DNA of 64,000 bases, taken from positions 44,411-108,410 of the forward strand of contig NZ_QOIL01000028.1 in assembly GCF_003323745.1 (NCBI RefSeq). The letters are read 5' to 3'. The translations under genes were made by a program, and so were the position numbers. This DNA comes from Sphaerisporangium album (GTDB taxonomy: Bacteria > Actinomycetota > Actinomycetes > Streptosporangiales > Streptosporangiaceae). Of the stretch, positions 48,972-57,828 are shown piece by piece (positions within the stretch are counted from its first letter, which is position 1; every line of letters begins with the position of its first letter). The notes under the pieces were generated by a model. That model did no database searches. It was not told where the DNA came from and saw nothing but the letters and a program-made list of their open reading frames with translations.

Positions 48972-50909
48972 TCACGTCACCACAACCGCTTGGGGCGCGA
49001 CCGCTCCGTGCACTCTCCGGAGGTATTCGACGGCGTGTTCTGTGGCCGGGTCGTGGTTCAGTCTGTCCCGGTAAAAGTGCAGGCGGTCCTCACAGTCGTC
49101 GATGATCTCGCTCCAGGTCCGTGCCCAGACACGAACCCCTCCCTCCCACTCGGCGATACAGCCAGGTGGACGGTTCGGCGCGTTGGCGTCGCGCCTCACG
49201 GTCTTCTCCAACTCGGTGGAGACCACCCAGAAGTCCCAGGAAACGCGGGCGTCCCGAAACTGGGGATCGCTGACGATCGCCTCGGCGTAGCTCTTGATCT
49301 GGGCGACTTCCGCTTGACCGACCTTGACCTTGGGAGCCTTGAGTTCGACCACGAGGTGCTCCCGCCCGGAACTTCCTCGATGCGCACGCCCCAACAGAAG
49401 GTCGACGATGCCGGCCCGGCCATCCTCACGACGCACGGGGTTGAGGCGAACGGCATCCGGCTCGCGACCAAGCTCTTTGAGGTGGCGCACGAGCACCGCG
49501 TCAAGGCTCTGGTCGCTGACCATCAGCGCGTAGGCGTCGCCGAAGATCCACGTTTCGCGCTCCAGAATTTTGTGGAGCTCGGTCCGTTCCTTGACCGTCC
49601 GGCTGGTCTCCGGCTCGAAGACGAGCTTCTTCAGCGCGGCGAGGAAGTCCAGCCGGTCACTGACCTGACCGGTCGCCTTGATCACGTCTGAAAGGCTGGT
49701 CCGCTGCAGAATCCGTTTGAGCTCCTCTTGTTCCGACTGAGGAAGCCGGAACAATTCATCAAGGACCGGGTACAGCCCACTCGGATCGTGGGAGATGATC
49801 TCCCTCAGTAGCCGCAAGGTGGTCTTCTTGCTCTGCGGTACGCCGGGCAGGCGACGTGCGATCGTGGTGGCCACCTCGTCGAACATCTGACGTTCGACCG
49901 CCTGCGCGGCCAGAGCAGGTTCGCCGGAGTAGGGGTAAACACCCTCGCTCTTCCACTCCTGGATCAGCCGTGCCCGGCGTTCCTGGTCGCGCCTCTTGAA
50001 GTGTCCGCGCAACTTCTCGCGTGCGGATTCCAGCAGGTCGGCTATGTCGTCGAGCTCGGCCAGCGGCAGATTGCTTCGCCGCTCGACGAACCCGTCCCAC
50101 AAGAGGTATGCCGTGAAGTGGTATCCGGGCGCTTGGATGCCCGGCGACGGTTCATCAAGGACCACACCGTTGGCATCGCAGAGAGCGAGTACACGGCCGA
50201 CGTTCTTCGGCCATTCGATGACGCGCAGCAACGGCTCCGCGTTACCGGCCGAATTCGGCCAGGGCAGCTGATACTCGGCCATGTCGGTCCACACAGTGGC
50301 CGGGTCGAGTTGCGTGCCCTGGTAGGTGATCCGTACTTCGGAATTGGCCGCCAGGAACGGCGCGAAGGTGGAGGTGAGTTGCTGGGCGGTGTCGTCCTGG
50401 GACAGGCGACTGACGAAGTCCGCGGGCACCGATGCTTCGACCCGTGTCCCACATGGGCCCTCGATGTACTCAGGTTCGGATATGTCGAAGTCGGCGGGTC
50501 GATCGACCGCCCCGGTGATGACCGTGCGCTCGACCCGGCCATCGGCCGCCGTCGCCATGGTGATCCAACGGACCTGCTCGCCCAGCGCGAACGCGCGGAG
50601 CCTGCCCTGCCCGCTGCGGCCGTGCAACCCACGCTTCAGATGCGGGGAGACCTTCGCGGTGGTCTTCCATGATCCACCCAGCCCGCTGAAGTAGCCCGCG
50701 CAGGAGGCGTTCGGCATGCCATGGCCATCGTCGGTGACGCTGACCGACTCCACACCGTTCAGTTCGTTGAGGTCGAGGTCGACGCTGACATGGCTCGCCT
50801 CCGCGTCCAGCGCGTTCCAGATCATCTCCGCGACCGCGCCCACCGGATCCTTCTGGCGCGCCAGGCGCAGAAGATGGTCTGGCTTGGCTTCGATATGAAC
50901 GGTGCGCAC
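48972..50909 (-). CDS. GHKL ATPase fused to Shedu-like PD-(D/E)XK nuclease domain
   Basis: This encodes about 645 residues from GTG 50909. The N-terminal ~240 residues form a GHKL ATPase as in MutL/Hsp90/MORC: N-box VAEMIWNALDAEASHV, G1 VTDDGHGM, G2-like GRSGQGRLRAFALG. A helical middle follows (~residues 300-450). The C-terminal ~190 residues carry WIFGDAYALMVSD, GIVDLLLGRA and VVELKAP, the D-(E)-x-K arrangement of a PD-(D/E)XK nuclease, most like DUF4263 of Shedu defence proteins. This suggests a single-gene DNA- or phage-responsive nuclease. It is flanked by protease-gene remnants. The ATPase call is firm; the nuclease family is my best match, unchecked. Confidence 0.82.
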   Translation of the reverse strand: MRTVHIEAKPDHLLRLARQKDPVGAVAEMIWNALDAEASHVSVDLDLNELNGVESVSVTDDGHGMPNASCAGYFSGLGGSWKTTAKVSPHLKRGLHGRSGQGRLRAFALGEQVRWITMATAADGRVERTVITGAVDRPADFDISEPEYIEGPCGTRVEASVPADFVSRLSQDDTAQQLTSTFAPFLAANSEVRITYQGTQLDPATVWTDMAEYQLPWPNSAGNAEPLLRVIEWPKNVGRVLALCDANGVVLDEPSPGIQAPGYHFTAYLLWDGFVERRSNLPLAELDDIADLLESAREKLRGHFKRRDQERRARLIQEWKSEGVYPYSGEPALAAQAVERQMFDEVATTIARRLPGVPQSKKTTLRLLREIISHDPSGLYPVLDELFRLPQSEQEELKRILQRTSLSDVIKATGQVSDRLDFLAALKKLVFEPETSRTVKERTELHKILERETWIFGDAYALMVSDQSLDAVLVRHLKELGREPDAVRLNPVRREDGRAGIVDLLLGRAHRGSSGREHLVVELKAPKVKVGQAEVAQIKSYAEAIVSDPQFRDARVSWDFWVVSTELEKTVRRDANAPNRPPGCIAEWEGGVRVWARTWSEIIDDCEDRLHFYRDRLNHDPATEHAVEYLRRVHGAVAPQAVVVT

Positions 50910-50957
50910 TTGGCCACTATCCCAGACCACATGCGAGACAGTACGCACGATCACTAC

Positions 50958-51045
50958 AACACACCGTGGTGGCGGGCATCGGGGTGGGCCTCGCCGTGCC
51001 GATCAACTCCATCATGAGGGCCGTCGTTGCTGCCGGCAGCGGACT
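50958..51045 (+). pseudogene. Remnant of an HtrA-like protease gene
   Basis: The frame from 50958 reads NTVVAGIGVGLAVPINS, then IMRAVVAAGS. It matches NTAVAGVGLGLAVPINS of the intact protease (48280-48330), with similar DNA. No start, catalytic residues or PDZ domain remain. It lies directly upstream of the ATPase-nuclease gene and marks an old recombination point. Confidence 0.75.
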
Positions 51046-51489
51046 ATGGAGGTGCGTATCCCCTGGTCACCGTGGCATGCTCCCTGGTCTCATGTTCACT
51101 ACCGATCTGAATAGCGATTCACCTTCTGAAGGGATCGACTTCGTCCAGAGAGCGTAAAAGTGCATAGCGGGATTTACCTTGTCTATTCCAACGGCCCCGT
51201 CCTTCACGTTTGGTCCAGGTCCAGGTCCAGGTCTAGGCCGGCGCCGGCCGTCCTTTTGTTGTTCGTTCCCCTGGGCAGAACTCCGGCGGAATCTTCTCAC
51301 GCGCTTCCTGAGGACCGCCCCTCGTCTGGGTCGCAGGCGCAGTGGGGCGCGGGCCGGGCCCGGCGGTCTTCTCCGGTCGGAGGGCGGGCCGGGTTGACAG
51401 GTTAGTTTCAGGTTCGTCTCATGCGGTTCTGAGATTGGTGGCCTGTGATGGTCGGGCCAAAGTCCCTCGGTTTCCGACGGAGTCCACTT
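51046..51489. other. 444-bp stretch without a supportable gene
   Basis: It holds a short hexamer tandem repeat (GGTCCA three times plus GGTCTA, 51212-51235) and lower GC at 51100-51185 than its surroundings. Long open frames here on the minus strand are compositionally biased and motif-free. The promoter of the lipoprotein gene should lie near its right end. Confidence 0.5.
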
Positions 51490-52059
51490 GTGACCGTGTT
51501 GCGTCGTACCCTCGGCACCGCCGCTGTAGCCGCCACTCTGCTGACCTCCGGCTGCGGCGGTGGGGATTCTTCGCAGGCCGCGTCCGGCGCCCATCCTTCG
51601 CCCACTGGGTCCGGAGACGCGCGTGCGTCGTTCGCCGAGTGCATGAAGCAGCACGGTGTGGATGTGCCCCCTGGACGCCCTGGCGGGCGGCCAACGGCTC
51701 GGCCCAGCGGTTCCCCGTCCGCTCCGCCGAGCGGGGGACCGAGGGACTTCGGCACCATGTCCCCGCAGATGCGCCAGGCGTTGGAGGCGTGCCGGTCGCT
51801 CATGCCGAACGGCGGCGGCTTCAGGCAGGGAGGGGGCGGCGGCTTCGACGCGTCCGCGCTGGAGGCGTTCCGTACCTGCATGAAGGACAACGGCGCCGAA
51901 CTCCCGGCGAACGGCACGGGCATGCGCGACCTGAAGACGGACGACCCGGCCATCGCCAATGCGCTGAAGAAGTGCCGCCCCCTGCTGCCCAGCATGCCTC
52001 CCCGCCAACCCGGCGCCGGTACGGACGCCCCGTCGGCCGCACCGGCATCAGGCGCGTGA
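51490..52059 (+). CDS. Lipoprotein with duplicated F-x-x-CM motif
   Basis: This encodes about 189 residues. A signal peptide ends in a lipobox-like LLTSGC, so the mature protein is probably a lipid-anchored surface protein. Two copies of a Cys-containing motif, FAECMKQHGVDVP and FRTCMKDNGAELP, each followed by Pro/Gly-rich sequence and another Cys (ALEACRSLMP; ALKKCRPLLP), indicate an internal duplication with likely disulfides. From memory, such lipoproteins often accompany MacAB-like exporters in actinobacteria. GTG at 51490 has GGAG upstream; GTG 51496 is possible. Confidence 0.75.
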   Translation: MTVLRRTLGTAAVAATLLTSGCGGGDSSQAASGAHPSPTGSGDARASFAECMKQHGVDVPPGRPGGRPTARPSGSPSAPPSGGPRDFGTMSPQMRQALEACRSLMPNGGGFRQGGGGGFDASALEAFRTCMKDNGAELPANGTGMRDLKTDDPAIANALKKCRPLLPSMPPRQPGAGTDAPSAAPASGA

Positions 52060-52249
52060 CGTGACCACCCGCCCCTCTTCGGTCGGTGACACGTAGATAG
52101 AAGGCACTCCTCCTCCGACGTACGGTGGCGCTGAAATCGCCCTCGCCCCTTCCCGCCGACGCGGCGCCTGCTACGGGTCCTCAGCCGGCGGGAGAAGACC
52201 GGTGCCCCTGGGGTGGGGGCATACGGGCTTACCTCGGCTCTCCTGGGGC

Positions 52250-54067
52250 ATGACCGGTCGTATGGCAGGGAACGATGGTCTGCTCGCGGCCCTGGGGAAC
52301 CTGCGGCGTCAGCTCGATCACGACCTCTTCCCGCTGGAGATCGGGGACGTCGCGTCGCATCGCCGCGCCCTGAAGGAACTCAGGGGGCAGCTCGACGACT
52401 ACCTGCTCCCGCGCGTGGCCGCGATGGACGCGCCTCTGCTCGCCGTCGTCGGCGGGTCCACGGGGGCGGGGAAGTCCACGCTGGTCAACTCGCTGGCCTG
52501 CGCCGACGTCGCCGAGCCGGGAGTGCTGCGTCCCACGACCCTCGCCCCGACCCTCGTGGCCAACCCGGCGGACGAGGCGTGGTTCAGCAGGCAGAACGTC
52601 CTGCCGGGGCTGGCGAGGACGACGGGGCGCGGGCGCGGCGAGCCGGGGACGCTCAGGGTGGTCACGGCGGACACGCTGCCTGCCGGGCTCGCCCTGCTCG
52701 ACGCCCCCGACATCGACTCGGTCGTCACCGCCAACCGCGAGATCGCGGCGCAACTGCTCGCCGCCGCCGACCTGTGGCTGTTCGTCACCACCGCCGCCCG
52801 GTACGCCGACGAGGTCCCCTGGGGATTTCTGCGCAGCGCCCGCGAGCGCAGCACGGCCCTCGCCGTCGTGCTCGACCGCGTCCCACCCGAGGCCCTCGAA
52901 CCGGTCGCCGCCCACCTCACCCGCCTGCTCGACGAGAACGGCCTCCCGGGGACGCCGCTGTTCAGCGTGCCCGAAGTGGTGCTTCCCGAGGAGAACGCCC
53001 GCCTGCCCGAGCCGGCCGTACGGGACGTGCGCGGCTGGCTGGCCGCCATCGCCGCCGACGCCCAGGCGCGTGCGCGGGTCGTCCGCCGGACGCTCGCCGG
53101 CGCGCTGGACAGCATCACCACCCGCGTCCCGGCCCTCGCCGACGCGGCCGAGCGCCAGCGGGCCGGGCTCGCCGATCTTCGCCGCACGATCGACGGCGCG
53201 TACGGGGCGGCCATGGCGACGTTCGACGACGGGATCCGCGACGGGTCGCTGCTGCGCGGCGAGGTGCTGGCCCGGTGGCAGGACTTCATCGGCACCGGCG
53301 ACTTCATGCGCTCGCTGGAGTCGCGGATCGGCTGGCTGCGCGAACGCGTCGTCTCCGCCTTCACCGGACGTCCCGCGCCCGACACCCGGCTGCGCGTCGC
53401 CCTGGAGACCGGGGTGGAGGCGCTGATCCGCTCCGCCGCGGACGCGGCCGCCGAGCGCGCCCTGGAAGCCTGGTCGGGCATGCCCGCGGGCCGTGACGTG
53501 CTCGAACGGGCGGGCGTGATCTCCGCGGGACGCCTCGGCCGCGCCTCGTCCGCCCTTCCCGAGCGCGCCTCCTCGGCCGTGCGGGCCTGGCAGGCGTACG
53601 TGCTCGATCTCGTCGCCAAGGAGGGGGCCGAGAAGCGGACGACCGCGCGGCTCGCCTCGTTCAGCGTCAACGCGGCGGGATTGCTGCTCATGCTCATGGT
53701 CTTCACCTCCACGGGAGGGCTCACCGGCATCGAGGTGGGCATCGCGGGCGGCACCAGCCTGTTGAGCCAGAAGCTGCTGGAGGCGGTGTTCGGCGACCAG
53801 GCCGTCCGTACGCTGACGCAGGCGGCGCGGGACGATCTGCGGAGCCGGGTGAGCGCGCTTCTGGATGAGGAGGCCGTCCGGTTCACCTCGTTGCTCGAAG
53901 GGGTCGGCCCTCCCGAGGAGGCCTCCGCCGCCCTCCGCACGGCGGCCCAGGACGTGCGCGTCCACCGCGGCGAGATCGACGTCCCGGCGGCGGCGGTCTC
54001 CAGCGGGGACTCTCTGGACCCGGGCGGCCCGGTCGACGCCCCCACTCGGGTGGACGGATCACGATGA
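52250..54067 (+). CDS. Dynamin-like GTPase, first of a pair
   Basis: This 605-residue protein has P-loop GGSTGAGKSTLVNSLA near residue 62, G3 LLDAPDIDSV, and a position equivalent to the G4 motif reading VLDRVP rather than NKxD. Long helical segments follow, with a C-terminal membrane hairpin (NAAGLLLMLMVFTSTGGLTG). This is the layout of bacterial dynamin-like or YfjP-type GTPases. Its stop overlaps the next GTPase gene (ATGA). Streptomyces has a co-encoded dynamin pair acting at sporulation septa, and this pair may be equivalent. ATG 52250; ATG 52262 is an alternative. Confidence 0.82.
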   Translation: MTGRMAGNDGLLAALGNLRRQLDHDLFPLEIGDVASHRRALKELRGQLDDYLLPRVAAMDAPLLAVVGGSTGAGKSTLVNSLACADVAEPGVLRPTTLAPTLVANPADEAWFSRQNVLPGLARTTGRGRGEPGTLRVVTADTLPAGLALLDAPDIDSVVTANREIAAQLLAAADLWLFVTTAARYADEVPWGFLRSARERSTALAVVLDRVPPEALEPVAAHLTRLLDENGLPGTPLFSVPEVVLPEENARLPEPAVRDVRGWLAAIAADAQARARVVRRTLAGALDSITTRVPALADAAERQRAGLADLRRTIDGAYGAAMATFDDGIRDGSLLRGEVLARWQDFIGTGDFMRSLESRIGWLRERVVSAFTGRPAPDTRLRVALETGVEALIRSAADAAAERALEAWSGMPAGRDVLERAGVISAGRLGRASSALPERASSAVRAWQAYVLDLVAKEGAEKRTTARLASFSVNAAGLLLMLMVFTSTGGLTGIEVGIAGGTSLLSQKLLEAVFGDQAVRTLTQAARDDLRSRVSALLDEEAVRFTSLLEGVGPPEEASAALRTAAQDVRVHRGEIDVPAAAVSSGDSLDPGGPVDAPTRVDGSR

Positions 54068-56202
54068 AGGTGCTTCGCCGGGCCAAGGGCGTGTCGCTGG
54101 ACGATCGGCTCGCCGCGCTGGCCGAGGCCGCCGACCTCGCTGAAGGACGCCTCGACACGTCCGCGGTGGCGGGAGCGCGTGCCGTCGTGGCGCGTGCCGG
54201 GGCACGCCGCAGCCTCTCGGTGGACCACACCGTCGTGGCGCTCGCGGGGGCCACGGGCAGCGGCAAGTCCTCGCTGTTCAACACGTTGTCGGGTACGTCG
54301 CTGGCCCGGGTCGGGGTCACCCGCCCGACCACGTCGGCGGCGCACGCGGCGATGTGGGAGCCGGAGGGCGCGGGCCCGCTCCTGGACTGGCTGGACGTGC
54401 CCCGCCGTCACACGGTGGGCGGGGCCGACACGTGGCATGCGCCATCGGCCCAGGACGCTCAGCCGGACGCTCCGGCCTCCGGCGACGGGGAGCTCTCCGG
54501 GCTGATCCTTCTCGACCTGCCGGACCATGATTCGATCGAGCTGGCCCACCGGCTGGAGGTCGACCGGCTGGTCGCCGTCGTCGATCTTCTGGTGTGGGTG
54601 CTGGACCCGCAGAAGTACGCCGACGCCGCCGTCCACGAGCGCTACCTTCGCCCGCTGAGCCGCCATCGGGACGTGATGATGGTCGTCCTGAACCAGACCG
54701 ACCGGCTCACGCCCTCGGCCGTGGACCGGTGCCTGAAGGACCTGCGGCGGTTGCTGGACGAGGACGGGCTGCGCGGGGTGCCCGTTCTGGCCACGTCGGT
54801 GCCGAGGGACGAGGGCATCACGGAGGTGCGCTCGGCGCTGGCCGCGCGGGTCGCCGACCGGCGTACGTGGGCCGCCCGGCTGGGCGCGGACGCGCTGATG
54901 GCCGCCGACCTCCTCGCCACGGCCTCGTACGGCGATGTGTCTCCGCGGTCCGCCGACGCCTCCCTGTCCTCCGGGGCGCTCGAAGCGTCTCCGTCGCCCG
55001 AGTCGGTGGCAGATCTGGGCAAGCGGGCGCAGGTCGCCGCGCAGGCCGTGACGGGCGAGCTGGCCAGGCCCCTGACCGGCGCGCTCGCCGAGGCGGCGGG
55101 GGTTCCGCTCGTCGTGGAGGCCGTCGCCAAGGCGCATCGGCACCGCTCGATCGTGGCCACCGGCTGGCCGGTCACCCGCTGGCTCCGCCGCTTCCGCCCC
55201 GACCCCCTGCGACGGCTGCGCGTGGGCATCCCACCCGGGGGCGGCCCCTTGGTGTCCGGTTCTTCGGACATGCGCGGTTCGGCCAAGGACGGTGCGCGCG
55301 TGGGCGTCTCACCCGAGAGACGCGCCCTGGGCTCCACACCCTCGGACGACCTCGGTCCCACCGCGCCCGGTCCCACGCCTCGTCCCTTCGCGGCCGGGCC
55401 CGATGCCGCCCCGGCCGCCTTCGGACGCGCGCCGGACGCGTCCTCGGACAGGACTGTGGGCGATGCCCTCTCCGAGAGCGGTCTGCTCGGCCGTTCGCAG
55501 GACCGGCTCGCTGCCACCTCCCCGTCCGGGCGTACTTCCTCGGCCGGTCGCCCCCCGCGCAAGGGCGGCGAGCGGGACCAGGGCATGCCGGAGCGCGGCA
55601 CCCCCGCCGCAGGTGTGCCCCTTTCCATCGGACGTACGTCGATCCCGCCCGCGACGGCCATCCAGCGGTCGCAGATGGACATGGCGATCAGGGAGGTCGC
55701 CTCGGCCGCCGCGTCGGGGTTGCCCGAGCCCTGGGCCATGGCCGTACGGCGGGCCTCGCGCGCGCGGGCCGACGAACTGGCCGACAGGCTCGACCGGGCG
55801 GTCTCGCTGACGTCCGTCGGCGCCGGCAGGCGGCCGCGATGGTGGCGGGTCGCCGGGTTCGCGCAGTGGCTGGTGTTCGCCGCGATGGTCGGCGGCCTGC
55901 TGTGGCTTTCCGGTCCTTTCCTCGTCGACTACATGCGGCTCCCCGAGGTGCCCACGCCCACGCTGGGCGTCGTCCCCTGGCCCACCGTCCTCCTGGCCGG
56001 CGGTGCCGCGGCCGGCACCCTGATCGCCCTGCTCTGCCGCGTCCTCGCGTCCCTCGGCGCTCGCCGCCGAGCCCGGAAGGCCCGCAAGGCGTTGTGGTCA
56101 AGTGTGGACACGGTCGGCCACGATCTCGTCCTCGCTCCGATCCGCGCGGAGCTGACCCGCGCCCACGACTTCGCCACTTCCCTGAGCAAGGCCCGCTCCT
56201 GA
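54064..56202 (+). CDS. Dynamin-like GTPase, second of a pair
   Basis: This 712-residue protein has P-loop GATGSGKSSLFNTLSG near residue 62, G3 LLDLPDHDSI, G4 VLNQTDRL, then a helical region. A ~170-residue low-complexity Pro/Ser/Arg segment follows (about residues 385-560), then a C-terminal part with two transmembrane helices (FAQWLVFAAMVGGLLWLSG; TVLLAGGAAAGTLIALLC). It has a clear NQxD where the first protein lacks NKxD, so the two may divide nucleotide binding and regulation. Membrane remodelling at septa is the likely role, inferred from family. Confidence 0.82.
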   Translation: MKVLRRAKGVSLDDRLAALAEAADLAEGRLDTSAVAGARAVVARAGARRSLSVDHTVVALAGATGSGKSSLFNTLSGTSLARVGVTRPTTSAAHAAMWEPEGAGPLLDWLDVPRRHTVGGADTWHAPSAQDAQPDAPASGDGELSGLILLDLPDHDSIELAHRLEVDRLVAVVDLLVWVLDPQKYADAAVHERYLRPLSRHRDVMMVVLNQTDRLTPSAVDRCLKDLRRLLDEDGLRGVPVLATSVPRDEGITEVRSALAARVADRRTWAARLGADALMAADLLATASYGDVSPRSADASLSSGALEASPSPESVADLGKRAQVAAQAVTGELARPLTGALAEAAGVPLVVEAVAKAHRHRSIVATGWPVTRWLRRFRPDPLRRLRVGIPPGGGPLVSGSSDMRGSAKDGARVGVSPERRALGSTPSDDLGPTAPGPTPRPFAAGPDAAPAAFGRAPDASSDRTVGDALSESGLLGRSQDRLAATSPSGRTSSAGRPPRKGGERDQGMPERGTPAAGVPLSIGRTSIPPATAIQRSQMDMAIREVASAAASGLPEPWAMAVRRASRARADELADRLDRAVSLTSVGAGRRPRWWRVAGFAQWLVFAAMVGGLLWLSGPFLVDYMRLPEVPTPTLGVVPWPTVLLAGGAAAGTLIALLCRVLASLGARRRARKARKALWSSVDTVGHDLVLAPIRAELTRAHDFATSLSKARS

Positions 56203-56257
56203 CCGACCCTGAGCGAAGCGCGCTCCCGACCGACCCTGCGCAGGGCCGGCCCGGAGG

Positions 56258-57343
56258 TCATGGGTTGGCGGGCTTGGTGGGGACCTCGTGGGTGGTGGGC
56301 TGGTCGTTGACGGTCGGCAGTGGGTCCGCGGTGGGAGCGCCGGAGGTCAGGGAGCGCGGGCCGGTGTCCTCGGCGTCGGCGATCGCGGCCCTGGCGGCCT
56401 GTTCGGCGCCGGCCGCCTCGTTGCGGGCGGCCGACTTGGTGTCGGTCGTCTCGCGGGTGGCCTCGGACCTCGGGAGGGCTTCGGTGAAGGCCCTGGAGAC
56501 GCCCTGGAGGGCCGAGGTGATCTCGCTCGGGATGACCCAGAAGGTGTTCCCCTGCCCCTGGGCGAGCTGCGGCAGCACCTGGAGGTACTGGTAGGCGAGC
56601 AGCTTCGGGTCGGGGTCGTTGCGGTGGACGGCCTGGAAAACCTCGTCGATGGCCTGGGACTGGCCCTCGGCCCTCAGGATGGCGGAGGTGCGCTCGCCCT
56701 CGGCGCGCAGGATGGCGCTCTGCTTCTCGCCCTCGGCCGTGAGGATCTGCGACTGGCGAAAGCCCTCGGCGGTGAGGATGGCGGCGCGCTTGTCGCGCTC
56801 GGCGCGCATCTGCTTCTCCATCGCCTCCTTGATGGTCCTCGGAGGGTCGATGGCCTTGATCTCGACGCGGTTGACCCGGATGCCCCACTTGCCGGTGGCC
56901 TCGTCCAGCACGCCGCGCAGCTGGCTGTTGATGGTGTCGCGGGAGGTCAGCGTCTTCTCCAGGTCCATGCCGCCGACGACGTTCCTCAGCGTGGTGACCG
57001 TGAGCTGCTCGACGCCCTGGATGAAGTTCGCGATCTCGTACGCCGCCGCGCGCGGGTCGGTGACCTGGAAGTACAGGACGGTGTCGATGTCGACGACCAG
57101 GTTGTCCTCGGTGATGACGGGCTGGGGCTTGAAGGAGACCACCTGCTCGCGCAGGTCGATCAGCGGGCGCACGCGGTCGACGTACGGGATGACGAAGTTC
57201 AGCCCGGGGCCGAGCGTGCGGTTGTAACGGCCGAGGCGCTCGACGTTGCCGGCCCGCGCCTGCGGGACGATCCGTACGCCGCGCAGGACCGTGAGCACCG
57301 CGAACAGCACGATCACGATTCCGGCGATGAAAGCGGCGTCCAT
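56258..57343 (-). CDS. SPFH/stomatin-like membrane protein
   Basis: This 361-residue slipin/paraslipin type has an N-terminal membrane helix (FIAGIVIVLFAVLTVLRGV), an SPFH domain (ERLGRYNRTLGPGLNFVIPY, VDIDTVLYFQVTDPRAAAYE), then a coiled coil with AEGEKQSAILRAEGE repeats and a conserved GNTFWVIPSEI end. The acidic tail is poorly conserved. It forms oligomeric membrane scaffolds and pairs with NfeD, encoded 3 nt upstream, as in most bacteria. Confidence 0.94.
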   Translation of the reverse strand: MDAAFIAGIVIVLFAVLTVLRGVRIVPQARAGNVERLGRYNRTLGPGLNFVIPYVDRVRPLIDLREQVVSFKPQPVITEDNLVVDIDTVLYFQVTDPRAAAYEIANFIQGVEQLTVTTLRNVVGGMDLEKTLTSRDTINSQLRGVLDEATGKWGIRVNRVEIKAIDPPRTIKEAMEKQMRAERDKRAAILTAEGFRQSQILTAEGEKQSAILRAEGERTSAILRAEGQSQAIDEVFQAVHRNDPDPKLLAYQYLQVLPQLAQGQGNTFWVIPSEITSALQGVSRAFTEALPRSEATRETTDTKSAARNEAAGAEQAARAAIADAEDTGPRSLTSGAPTADPLPTVNDQPTTHEVPTKPANP

Positions 57344-57346
57344 GCT

Positions 57347-57778
57347 TCACTCCCGGGGATAGACGAGGGCGGTAGCCCCTTCGATCTGGATGACGTCCAC
57401 CGTCGCGCCGGCCGGGATCACCAGTGTCTCGTCATAGGCGCGGGCGGACCATTCTTCTCCGTTTATTTGCACGCGGCCGTTCCTGCCGGTGACCTCGCGC
57501 GTGACGTAGGCGGACTTGCCGACCAGCGCCGACACGCCGAACCGCTGAACGGGCGGCTGGGTCAGGTGACGCTGGGCGACGGGCCGCAGGAGGACGAGGC
57601 TCGCCACGGAGGAAAGGATGAACATCAAGAGCTGGACTCCGACCGGCAGGCCGATGGCCGCGACGGCTGTCGTCAGCAGGGCGGCCGCACCGAGCAGCCC
57701 CAGTGCCGCGGTGAGCGTGAAGATCTCCGCCACCCCGAGCACCGCCGCGAGTATCAACCAGAAGATCCACGAGTCCAT
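57347..57778 (-). CDS. NfeD-family membrane protein
   Basis: This 143-residue protein has three or four N-terminal helices (WIFWLILAAVLGVAEIFTL; AALLTTAVAAIGLPVGVQLL; SSVASLVLLRPV) and a C-terminal OB-fold soluble domain (LVGKSAYVTREVTGRNGRVQ, INGEEWSARA). It is the short NfeD form without a ClpP-like protease domain. It is translated just ahead of the SPFH gene and likely works with it in membrane quality control. Confidence 0.93.
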   Translation of the reverse strand: MDSWIFWLILAAVLGVAEIFTLTAALGLLGAAALLTTAVAAIGLPVGVQLLMFILSSVASLVLLRPVAQRHLTQPPVQRFGVSALVGKSAYVTREVTGRNGRVQINGEEWSARAYDETLVIPAGATVDVIQIEGATALVYPRE

Positions 57779-57828
57779 CGCGTCGGCCCTCCTGTAATGA
57801 GGAACGCGTTATAGCCGTCAGTGGTTCC

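Noticed and set aside
48685-48975. A 96-codon minus-strand frame after the protease gene
   Set aside because: It overlaps a strong terminator and has no ribosome site or motif; a competing plus-strand frame is equally unconvincing.
51067-52008. A 313-codon antisense frame across the lipoprotein gene
   Set aside because: Biased composition; the plus strand has a signal peptide, lipobox and duplicated Cys motif.
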